From assembly GCA_964408085.1 (NCBI GenBank), contig CAYOYB010000009.1:1-64000 (forward strand): DNA of 64,000 nucleotides, written 5' to 3'. A program made the translations under genes and the position numbers. How positions within the stretch are numbered: the first letter of the stretch is position 1; each line of letters starts with the position of its first letter. The stretch comes from CAJLIR01 sp964408085. GTDB taxonomy: Bacteria; Bacillota_I; Bacilli_A; RF39; UBA660. Under the pieces are notes generated by a model that was not told where the DNA came from, made no database searches, and was given only the letters and a program-made list of their open reading frames with translations. This document shows positions 9,037-15,003 of the stretch, piece after piece.

Positions 9037-9423
9037 TTAATTCCCTTTTCTTTCAATCTTTTTAATTTTTACTTTTTTAGGTAGTTGCTTTTGAGATTCA
9101 GTATCATATTTATTTAAAATTTCTAATGCTTGATAATAGGAAATAAATTCCTCATCTGTGTTAATTAACTTTATGACCATAACAGCTCTTTCACCATTTT
9201 GATATTCCTCTAAATTGGCTTGCTTAAAATAGTTATATTCACTATCAGTTAAAATATTAACAAAATCATATTTACTATTGTCTAGCCTCATTCCTAGCAT
9301 ATATCCTTCTATATGAAAAAACCTTCCTATAAAACGATTGTTTTTATATTCATCATTAATTCTAATTGCAAACGCTAAATATAAGTCTTTAGTACTAATA
9401 TTTTTTATGTTTTTTTCATTCAT
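9037..9423 (-). CDS. Unknown 128-residue protein upstream of uvrC
   Basis: I do not recognise this protein. It has no signal peptide or membrane segment. It has an N-terminal half of mixed strands with aromatic residues (AFAIRINDEYKNNRFIGRFFHIEGYMLGM), a helix-rich centre, and a strongly basic lysine-rich tail (KKVKIKKIERKGN) that could bind nucleic acid. A GGGGAAA site lies before the ATG. It is co-directional with uvrC with a gap of about 50 bases, so the two may share a transcript. The interval to its right holds the small convergent RNA locus. Confidence 0.65.
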   Translation of the reverse strand: MNEKNIKNISTKDLYLAFAIRINDEYKNNRFIGRFFHIEGYMLGMRLDNSKYDFVNILTDSEYNYFKQANLEEYQNGERAVMVIKLINTDEEFISYYQALEILNKYDTESQKQLPKKVKIKKIERKGN

Positions 9424-9512
9424 AAAACTATTTCCCCTTTAAAATTTCAAATATTATAGCACTTAATTTAAATTATGTAAATAAAATTTTATGAACAAAC
9501 GATTGAAAATTT

Positions 9513-9540
9513 TTGACAAAAAGTAGTTAAATATGATAAT
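9513..9540 (+). promoter_or_regulatory. Promoter of a small plus-strand RNA
   Basis: TTGACA (9513-9518) and GATAAT (9535-9540) are spaced by 16 bases; TAATAT two bases further on is an alternative -10. No plus-strand gene follows for 460 bases, so the likely product is a short RNA that ends at the hairpin at 9627-9655. Confidence 0.75.
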
Positions 9541-9545
9541 ATGAA

Positions 9546-9665
9546 TATGTCAAGGCAACTTGAATATAATAAAAAAAGGGAAATACTTAACTTCGCTTGT
9601 TGAGTACTTACCCAATAAATGTGTAAAGTACTTAATCTATTGTAGATTGAGTACTATTTCTTTTA
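9546..9665 (+). ncRNA. Candidate antitoxin-type small RNA (RNA II-like)
   Basis: A predicted transcript of about 120 bases runs from the promoter at 9513-9540 to a terminator. It contains two strong stem-loops. The first, 9578-9613, pairs GGGAAATACTTAAC with GTTGAGTACTTACCC around a TTCGCTT loop. The second, 9627-9655, pairs AGTACTTAATCTA with TAGATTGAGTACT and is followed by ATTTCTTTT. The RNA converges on the small hydrophobic peptide gene at 9672-9755. Its AAGTACTTAA element can pair with TTGAGTACTT in the 5' leader of that peptide mRNA. This layout resembles the Enterococcus par (Fst) type I locus, but expression and pairing are inferred from sequence only. Confidence 0.55.
9627..9655. 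terminator. Shared convergent terminator hairpin
   Basis: A 13-base-pair stem with one G-U pair and a three-base loop (TTG) is followed by a T-rich tract on the plus strand and a weaker one on the minus strand. It lies 17 bases past the stop of the small peptide gene, so it can end both converging transcripts. Confidence 0.75.
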
Positions 9666-9671
9666 TAGTTA

Positions 9672-9755
9672 CTATATTACAAAAGTAAAAAGCAAGGCTA
9701 TAAGTAAAAGGATAATTAGGATCAAAGCAAAAACTAAAAAATCTTTCTTAGACAT
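9672..9755 (-). CDS. 27-residue hydrophobic peptide, candidate type I toxin
   Basis: A short reading frame starts at ATG 9755 after an excellent GGGAGG site. The peptide is a three-residue basic start (MSKKD) followed by a single membrane helix of about 20 residues made of Leu, Ile, Val, Phe and Ala. It ends without a charged tail. A well-formed promoter (TTGTTT, 17 bases, TATAAT) lies upstream and gives a leader of roughly 57 bases. The gene converges on a small RNA that ends at the shared hairpin. Size, hydrophobicity and arrangement fit a type I toxin of the Fst/TxpA kind, although the sequence lacks the proline and charged C-terminus typical of Fst. A harmless small membrane peptide is the alternative. 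Confidence 0.6.
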   Translation of the reverse strand: MSKKDFLVFALILIILLLIALLFTFVI

Positions 9756-9818
9756 AATTATCAGCCTCCCTTCAAAAGAAAGTCGGCAAGTACTCAAAAG
9801 TTAGCATTCCCTAAATAT

Positions 9819-9847
9819 ATTATACTACTAGTTAACATTTGAAACAA
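9819..9847 (-). promoter_or_regulatory. Promoter of the 27-residue peptide gene
   Basis: Read on the minus strand, TTGTTT (9842-9847) and TATAAT (9819-9824) are spaced by 17 bases. Transcription would start near 9812 and the leader would carry TTTTGAGTACTTGCC (about 9785-9799), which is partly complementary to the convergent RNA. Confidence 0.75.
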
Positions 9848-10000
9848 GCAAATATATAAACTTTGTAGAAGAATATATAATAACATAATCAATATTTTTA
9901 TTTTTTTAATTGTCGCTACTTTTTACTAATATTTCTAAAAAATTCTCATATAAAATTTGAAAAAATAAGACAAACCATATATAATTATAATGGTGATTAA

Positions 10001-10594
10001 ATGAAAACAATCAAAAAAAATGTAACTAGTGAAATTATAGTAAATAAGTCGAGATTTATTACTAAATTAATAAAAATAAATAATGAAGAAGAAGTTAAAC
10101 ATAAGTTGGAATTTTTAAAGAAAGAATATAAAGATGCTACTCATTACTGCTATGCTTATATTACTGGCAATATAAAAAGATTTAATGACGATGGCGAACC
10201 AGGTGGAACAGCTGGGATGCCTATTTTAAATGTTTTAGAAAATAATGATTTAACAAATATTTTAGCTGTTGTCATTAGGTATTTTGGAGGTATAAAATTA
10301 GGAGCTGGTGGTTTAGTTAGGGCATACACAAAAGCAATTACTGAAAGTTTAAATAATACAGAGATAGTAAACTTAACTAATGGCATAAGTTTTAAAATAG
10401 AATTTACCTATGATAATGTTAAAAAATTTGATAATATTTTAAAAGATAGTAAAATAACATATAAGGAATACGATAATAATATTATTTATGAATGTTGTTT
10501 AACAAAAGAAAATTTTGAAAAAATAAAAAAAGAATTAGAAACTAACTCCTTAAATTTAGAAATATTAAATGAAATATTAGTCGAAATCGATTAA
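10001..10594 (+). CDS. yvyE: YigZ/YvyE family protein (IMPACT-like)
   Basis: The 197-residue protein belongs to the UPF0029/IMPACT family. The N-terminal domain shows the family block DATHYCYAYI, then DDGEPGGTAGMPIL and VVIRYFGGIKLGAGGLVRAY, followed by a ferredoxin-like C-terminal domain of about 70 residues. Family members have been linked to ribosome or translation-factor binding, but the bacterial role is not settled. GGTGATTAA sits just before the ATG. The gene is on the plus strand, and its TAA overlaps the TAA of the facing gene at 10591 in a shared TTAA. Confidence 0.92.
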   Translation: MKTIKKNVTSEIIVNKSRFITKLIKINNEEEVKHKLEFLKKEYKDATHYCYAYITGNIKRFNDDGEPGGTAGMPILNVLENNDLTNILAVVIRYFGGIKLGAGGLVRAYTKAITESLNNTEIVNLTNGISFKIEFTYDNVKKFDNILKDSKITYKEYDNNIIYECCLTKENFEKIKKELETNSLNLEILNEILVEID

Positions 10595-10980
10595 TATTTT
10601 TTATTTTTTGAATGAATCTTTATATCCTGTTTCATTGTAGCCTGTTCATAATCTTCACTATTTAATTTTGCTAAAGCGTCAATAACATCATTATATTTAA
10701 TATATGGTCCTAAACTTTGGACTGGTACAGTTTTATTAATAAGAATTTCTCCAATTTCACAATAGTCAAAATCAAATTTATAGATAGTTTTAGTAAAAAT
10801 ATCTTGATAACATTCATGATAATCTTTTGTTATTTTTCTCACTAAGATAATCTTATTTATAGATTCAAATCCATAATTGTACCTGTTTTTATTAGAGATA
10901 GACTCTTTAGTGACACACCTCTTTAAAGAAGCAAAATAAAGATTTTTTGATAAAACTTTCTTAAATAAACTTTCAAACAT
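10591..10980 (-). CDS. Unknown 129-residue protein after dgkA
   Basis: I do not recognise this protein. The start at 10980 is chosen because AAAGGTGAT lies just upstream; an in-frame codon at 11010 lacks such a site. It is soluble, basic at the N-terminus (FKKVLSKNLYFASLKRC), has a middle of short strands with Tyr, Asp and Ile, and ends in a helix and a basic tail. It lies 23 bases after the dgkA stop in the same direction and is probably the last gene of the yqfC-yqfD-vanZ-ybeY-dgkA transcript. Its stop codon overlaps that of yvyE. Confidence 0.65.
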   Translation of the reverse strand: MFESLFKKVLSKNLYFASLKRCVTKESISNKNRYNYGFESINKIILVRKITKDYHECYQDIFTKTIYKFDFDYCEIGEILINKTVPVQSLGPYIKYNDVIDALAKLNSEDYEQATMKQDIKIHSKNKKY

Positions 10981-11003
10981 ATTTATCACCTTTAAAATGT
11001 ATT

Positions 11004-11411
11004 CTAACATAAATTATTGATTAACACAATTATTTTAGGAACAAATATAATTAATCCAGCAATAGCAGCCGTGATAGCAAACACAAAGACAGCAGCTGAT
11101 GCCGTATCTTTAGCAATTTTAGCTAATGGATGAATTTTTGGACAAGTTAAATCTACAACTGCTTCAATAGCAGTATTAATAAGCTCAGTCGCAATAACTA
11201 AGCCACATAAAATAATACAAATAATCCATTCTATTAATGATATTCTTAAAATTAAACCAAATATAATTACAAAACATAGCATAGTAAGATGAATAAACAT
11301 ACTCTGTTCATATTTATAAGCATATTTTAATCCTTCAATTGAATAACAAAAACTTTTAAAAAAACGTTTTAATCCTCTTTTTTTTTGTTCATCGCGTGAT
11401 GCCGAATCCAT
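11004..11411 (-). CDS. dgkA: Undecaprenol/diacylglycerol kinase, DgkA family
   Basis: This 135-residue integral membrane kinase matches the Gram-positive DgkA family, whose members mainly phosphorylate undecaprenol to recycle the lipid carrier for cell wall synthesis. After a short basic cytosolic start it shows GLKYAYKYEQSMFIH and a core VIATELINTAIEAVVDL with the catalytic glutamates. It continues with HPLAKIAKDTASAAVFV, the family signature around the second active-site stretch, and three membrane helices. AGGAGGAG precedes the ATG inside the end of ybeY, overlapping it by 23 bases, so translation is probably coupled. Confidence 0.95.
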   Translation of the reverse strand: MDSASRDEQKKRGLKRFFKSFCYSIEGLKYAYKYEQSMFIHLTMLCFVIIFGLILRISLIEWIICIILCGLVIATELINTAIEAVVDLTCPKIHPLAKIAKDTASAAVFVFAITAAIAGLIIFVPKIIVLINNLC

Positions 11412-11835
11412 TTAGTATCTCCTCCTGTTTTGCAAACATTATCTTTTCTTCTTCTTCTTTCATGTGATCATATCCTAATAAATGTAAAAAGCCATGAATC
11501 ATTAAAAAACAAATCTCACGTAAATTACTATGACCATACTCTTTAGCTTGTTCATAAACCTTATCTATTGAAATATAAATATCCCCTAAAATACGAACAT
11601 TACTTTCTATTTCATCAGCATTATCTTCAAGTGCAAAACTAATAACATCAGTTGGTCGGTCAATACCACGATATTCTTTATTTAATTTATGAATATACTC
11701 ATTATCAACAATAATAATATTAAAGATAACATTTTCTATTCCTTCATGATTTATTGCATAGTCAATAAGCTTTTGCATCACTTCAATATAATCTAAATTT
11801 AAACCTGTTTCATTTATTATTTCAACATTATTCAT
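11389..11835 (-). CDS. ybeY: rRNA maturation factor YbeY
   Basis: YbeY is a zinc-dependent protein needed for 16S rRNA 3' maturation and ribosome quality control. The 148-residue sequence shows the invariant zinc site MIHGFLHLLGYDH near residue 115-127 and the preceding GDIYIS strand. The DRPTDVISFAL block is also present. Length is normal. It is preceded by GGTGGTATTTT and overlaps the vanZ-like gene by four bases and the dgkA start by 23 bases. The ybeY-dgkA pairing is common in Bacilli. Confidence 0.97.
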   Translation of the reverse strand: MNNVEIINETGLNLDYIEVMQKLIDYAINHEGIENVIFNIIIVDNEYIHKLNKEYRGIDRPTDVISFALEDNADEIESNVRILGDIYISIDKVYEQAKEYGHSNLREICFLMIHGFLHLLGYDHMKEEEEKIMFAKQEEILNGFGITR

Positions 11836-12449
11836 AAAATACCACCAATACTTATAAAGTTAAATAAATATAAAATAATTAAAATTATTATTACAATTAC
11901 ACAAAAATTTAAAAAAATTTGGCTCTTAAAAAAGCTTGGTAAATGATTTTTAATTTTATTTAAGTAAACAAAAATATAAAAACCTAACATACCTCCCAAA
12001 ATATTTAAGATAATATCATCAATATCAAATACTCTGCCAATTAGCATCTGTGTTACCTCAATGGAAATTGAAGTAAGCAAACTAAGTATTAGTCCAACAT
12101 GAAATTTCTCACTTCGAACATAATAACCTACAAAGAATCCATAAGGTAAAAACATCAACATATTTCCTAAAATATTCTTAATAAATAATTTACTACCAAA
12201 TTGGTAACGCATAATTTCTCTAAATGGTACAAAATTTGATGTACTCCAATCAACATCTTGGAATGTTACAACATAGAATAAAAACATAATATATAAAACA
12301 AAGCCAAGCGTTAATAATTCTTTATATAATACAAATTTAACTTTATTATGAATTAAATAAGCAACTCTTAAAGAAGAAACAATAATTGTAAACAAAAATA
12401 ATGTTGGCCAGACGTTAGATAACAGTTCAACAATCGTTTTTTGTAACAC
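11832..12449 (-). CDS. VanZ-like membrane protein
   Basis: The 205-residue protein has five or so membrane helices and the VanZ-family pattern: NFVPFREI, then NILGNMLMFLPYGFFVGYY, followed by SISIEVTQMLIGRVFDIDDIILNILGGMLGFYIF. VanZ of enterococci gives low-level teicoplanin resistance, but most relatives have unknown envelope roles. The start is a GTG at 12449 eight bases after GGAGTGAT, itself overlapping the end of yqfD. In typical Bacilli phoH and yqfF occupy this place between yqfD and ybeY; here the VanZ-like gene stands there instead. Confidence 0.88.
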   Translation of the reverse strand: MLQKTIVELLSNVWPTLFLFTIIVSSLRVAYLIHNKVKFVLYKELLTLGFVLYIMFLFYVVTFQDVDWSTSNFVPFREIMRYQFGSKLFIKNILGNMLMFLPYGFFVGYYVRSEKFHVGLILSLLTSISIEVTQMLIGRVFDIDDIILNILGGMLGFYIFVYLNKIKNHLPSFFKSQIFLNFCVIVIIILIILYLFNFISIGGIL

Positions 12450-12453
12450 AACA

Positions 12454-13647
12454 TCACTCCTGTTCTTGTTCCTCCAAAATAGTATTATCTATAATCTGAT
12501 AATCAGTTATATCTTCATATATTGAAAAAAACATTTCTAACTCTATTTTACTCTCTTTTATCTCAACTTTCAAATCTTTTGAGGAAATTATATATTCCTT
12601 GTCATTCAATTTACTTTCCATTGCTTTAATACTTTTCTCTCTTGCAATATTTATAGCTTCATCAATAGTGTATATTTTATCAATTTTTTCTACCTCTCTT
12701 TGATTTTCATAAACTAATTCAAAAGGCAAAAAAGAGTGTTTTAAAAGTACTTTTTCATCAATCTCTTTATTTTCAAATTTATGGAAATTAAATAACTCAA
12801 ATCTATTATTTAAAAATTTAATTGTCAATACTTTATTTGTATTAGATGTATAATTTTCTTCATTATAAACAAATGGCACTTCTACTGTACTTTTGTACCA
12901 AACTTCACCATAAACAGTTCCGCTTGCAGAAACAATACTTTTTAAATCTTCATTTAGATAGACACTACCAGAAACAATAACATCACCAGCTTTAACATAA
13001 TCGTTAATGTTTTTTTCAATGACACCATTATCAGCTATAATTGTTTTAATAATAGCCGATTTTTTGGCAACAATATTTCTATTTTGTTCTTTTTCTTCTT
13101 CAGTAGGTATTTTTCTTTCTTCAACACGAATGATATATTTAGTACCACTTCTCTCAATTTCTATCCATTCTAACTTATCTTTATATTTTTTTAGAATCTC
13201 TTCTTTTATCTTTTCAATTTCATTGAAACTTTTAACGAATCTTTTTTCTGTTAAACCATATTTTTTAAGTTCACTAAGTAATAATTCCTGAATTTCTTTT
13301 TTATTATGAACTACCTCAACTTCAAAAATAATATTTGTTAATATTAATAATAAGCCAATTCCTAGTAACAGAAAAAATAATAGAATTCTATTTTTATGTA
13401 ATATTTTTTTTATTTTAATAAAACCATAACTATTTACCTCTTGTAATTCATATACTGTTTTTATTTTTTCTATTTTTTCTAATTCACTCTTATAAATTCT
13501 TATTTCTACTTCTTTATAACTAATATTTTTTAAATCAAGTATTTCAATGTTTTGTTTAATTAAACGATTAATAAATCGATTAATATTTTTACCTTTAATA
13601 TTTAATTTAATGGAACTTTTAAAACTAGATAAAAAAGAATTCTTCAT
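12454..13647 (-). CDS. yqfD: Sporulation protein YqfD
   Basis: YqfD is a mother-cell sporulation membrane protein of unknown biochemical role, conserved in endospore formers. The 397-residue sequence has a soluble N-terminal domain (IEILDLKNISYKEVEIRIY), then one membrane helix (ILLFFLLLGIGLLLILTNIIF, about 90-110). An outer domain follows with WIEIERSGTKYIIRVEER and the family stretch VAKKSAIIKTIIADNGV with VKAGDVIVSGSVYL. It ends in an acidic region. Length is normal for the family. It lies four bases after yqfC, the usual partner, and heads into the vanZ-ybeY-dgkA block. Confidence 0.93.
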   Translation of the reverse strand: MKNSFLSSFKSSIKLNIKGKNINRFINRLIKQNIEILDLKNISYKEVEIRIYKSELEKIEKIKTVYELQEVNSYGFIKIKKILHKNRILLFFLLLGIGLLLILTNIIFEVEVVHNKKEIQELLLSELKKYGLTEKRFVKSFNEIEKIKEEILKKYKDKLEWIEIERSGTKYIIRVEERKIPTEEEKEQNRNIVAKKSAIIKTIIADNGVIEKNINDYVKAGDVIVSGSVYLNEDLKSIVSASGTVYGEVWYKSTVEVPFVYNEENYTSNTNKVLTIKFLNNRFELFNFHKFENKEIDEKVLLKHSFLPFELVYENQREVEKIDKIYTIDEAINIAREKSIKAMESKLNDKEYIISSKDLKVEIKESKIELEMFFSIYEDITDYQIIDNTILEEQEQE

Positions 13648-13651
13648 TTAT

Positions 13652-13891
13652 TCACCTTAATTCTATTTTTTTTATTACTCCAGATATTAAAATTTCATCA
13701 TTTAATAATTTTTTTAAAACTAATTTTTCACCAGTTATTAAAATATTTTTATTCTCACTATTTACAGATATTTTATTATCATCAATTGTGCCTAGGCTTG
13801 TATAATTGATAATATTAATTTTATCTTGATAAATATTTATTACGAATTCATTGTTAACCATATACTCTCGAAAGTTATCAATAATTTTCAT
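13652..13891 (-). CDS. yqfC: Sporulation protein YqfC (YabP family)
   Basis: The 79-residue protein fits the YabP/YqfC family of small spore-associated proteins. It shows the IIDNFREYM start, and INIINYTSLGTIDDNKISVNS with the family pattern of a turn before the strand ILITGEKLVLKKLLNDEILISG. It ends IKKIELR. The gene precedes yqfD by four bases, the standard arrangement in spore formers. A GGTGGTG site lies before the ATG. I expect sigma-E control in the mother cell from the family, but no clear sigma-E promoter was assigned. Confidence 0.9.
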   Translation of the reverse strand: MKIIDNFREYMVNNEFVINIYQDKINIINYTSLGTIDDNKISVNSENKNILITGEKLVLKKLLNDEILISGVIKKIELR

Positions 13892-13954
13892 AACACCACC
13901 TATATAATTTTATTATAATTTAATTGCATTATGATTTAAAAAATTTTTAGTATA

Positions 13955-13990
13955 TAAAAAAATCAAGCAATTTTATGTTTACTTGATTTT
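13955..13990 (-). terminator. Terminator after yihY / possible small RNA end
   Basis: On the minus strand AAAATCAAG pairs with CTTGATTTT around a 14-base loop and is followed by seven T. It lies about 130 bases past the yihY stop and ends whatever is transcribed through the structured interval 13991-14110. Confidence 0.7.
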
Positions 13991-14110
13991 CATATTAAAT
14001 AAAAAAGGAGAAAATTACCTATATCCATACTCTTTAGTTCCAATTAAACTAAGACTAGTACGCTACAGTCTATATCTAAATACATACTGGTAACACATAT
14101 GTATCTAATA
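13991..14110 (-). other. Structured non-coding interval between yihY and yqfC
   Basis: No reading frame fits here. On the minus strand three short hairpins follow each other: ATACATA/TATGTAT, AGACT/AGTCT (loop GTAGCGTACT) and TTAGTT/AACTAA. They lead to a good terminator at 13955-13990. This could be a 3' untranslated region of yihY that yields a stable RNA, or a separate small RNA. No promoter was assigned. Confidence 0.35.
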
Positions 14111-14123
14111 TTATTATAATTAA

Positions 14124-14960
14124 TTAATTTTTGTCTATACTGCCACTTTTTAACATTTCATAAGAATTACTATTAATCGCAATTCCTAAAACTAGAATAT
14201 ATGATAAGAAATATATATACATCATTAAAATAATAATATTTGATAAACTACCATAAAAAATATCATATTTAGAAAAATGGGAAACATAATAAGAATAAAT
14301 AGCAGTTGCTAAAATCCAACCTAAAGTAGTGAAAATTGCGCCTTTATTTACATATTTACTAGGAACATTTTTATCAGGAGCAATAGTATATATAAGTTTG
14401 ATGCTGAAAAAAATAATGAAAAAGGCAATTGGCCATTTTAAATACACAAATAATGAATAAGCAAAATTTGAAAGATTTTTTAAAATTCCAATTTCAAAAA
14501 TTGCTTTCAAAATATTGTTACCAAAAGCTAAAACTACTATTATAAATATAAATAGACTTACTAATAATATGGTTAAAATTAGTGCCTTTATACGACGATT
14601 TAAATAACTTCCTTGTTCAAAATTATAAAGAGTGTTAGATGTTACAATAATTGAATGAGGACCATTAGAAGCTAAAATAAACGCAGTAATTGTAAAAAAT
14701 CCAACATTTAAGTCAATTCCTTTTCCACTTATAAATGTTTCCAAAATTTCTGTTACTTGTGAAGGTAAATTTTCACCTATAAAATCAATAACAAGATCTA
14801 AAGAAAGAGAAAAAGTTGACGCTACTAAACCAATTAAAATAAAAATTGGAACAACAGATAATACAAGAAAGAAAGCTAAATTAGCTGGTAAAATAAGCAT
14901 TTCTGGTTTTCTAATTATACTATATATTTTTTTAAAAATTATTTTAATTTTTTCACCCAT
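14124..14960 (-). CDS. YihY/BrkB family inner-membrane protein
   Basis: The 278-residue protein has about six membrane helices and the YihY pattern: PANLAFFLVLSVVPIFILIGLVAS near the N-terminus, LASNGPHSIIVTSNTLYNFEQGSYLNRRIKALILT in the middle, and FTTLGWILATAIYSYYVSHFSKYDIFYGSLSNIIILMMYIYFLSYILVLGIAIN toward the end. The family was once called ribonuclease BN by mistake; its function is not known, though transport has been suggested. TTCTCC reads AGGAGAA before the ATG. It follows a GGDEF-type sensor gene from which it is separated by a hairpin. Confidence 0.93.
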   Translation of the reverse strand: MGEKIKIIFKKIYSIIRKPEMLILPANLAFFLVLSVVPIFILIGLVASTFSLSLDLVIDFIGENLPSQVTEILETFISGKGIDLNVGFFTITAFILASNGPHSIIVTSNTLYNFEQGSYLNRRIKALILTILLVSLFIFIIVVLAFGNNILKAIFEIGILKNLSNFAYSLFVYLKWPIAFFIIFFSIKLIYTIAPDKNVPSKYVNKGAIFTTLGWILATAIYSYYVSHFSKYDIFYGSLSNIIILMMYIYFLSYILVLGIAINSNSYEMLKSGSIDKN

Positions 14961-14978
14961 TTTTTTCTCCTTTTAAAA

Positions 14979-15003
14979 GAAGCAAATATTAATTATTCGC
15001 TTC
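14979..15003 (-). terminator. Hairpin at the end of the GGDEF-type gene
   Basis: GAAGCGAATA pairs with TATTTGCTTC (one G-U pair) around the stop codon of the sensor gene, followed by TTTT. It probably attenuates read-through into yihY. Confidence 0.55.

Noticed and set aside
9547..9603. 18-codon frame at the start of the small plus-strand RNA
   Set aside because: It begins almost at the predicted transcript start with no ribosome site, so it is probably chance.
10156..10386. Minus-strand frame inside yvyE
   Set aside because: It is antisense to the conserved YigZ core and has no ribosome site or known pattern.
13007..13291. Plus-strand hydrophobic frame inside yqfD
   Set aside because: Antisense to yqfD. 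Low-GC coding strands rich in Lys/Glu codons give hydrophobic shadows on the other strand.
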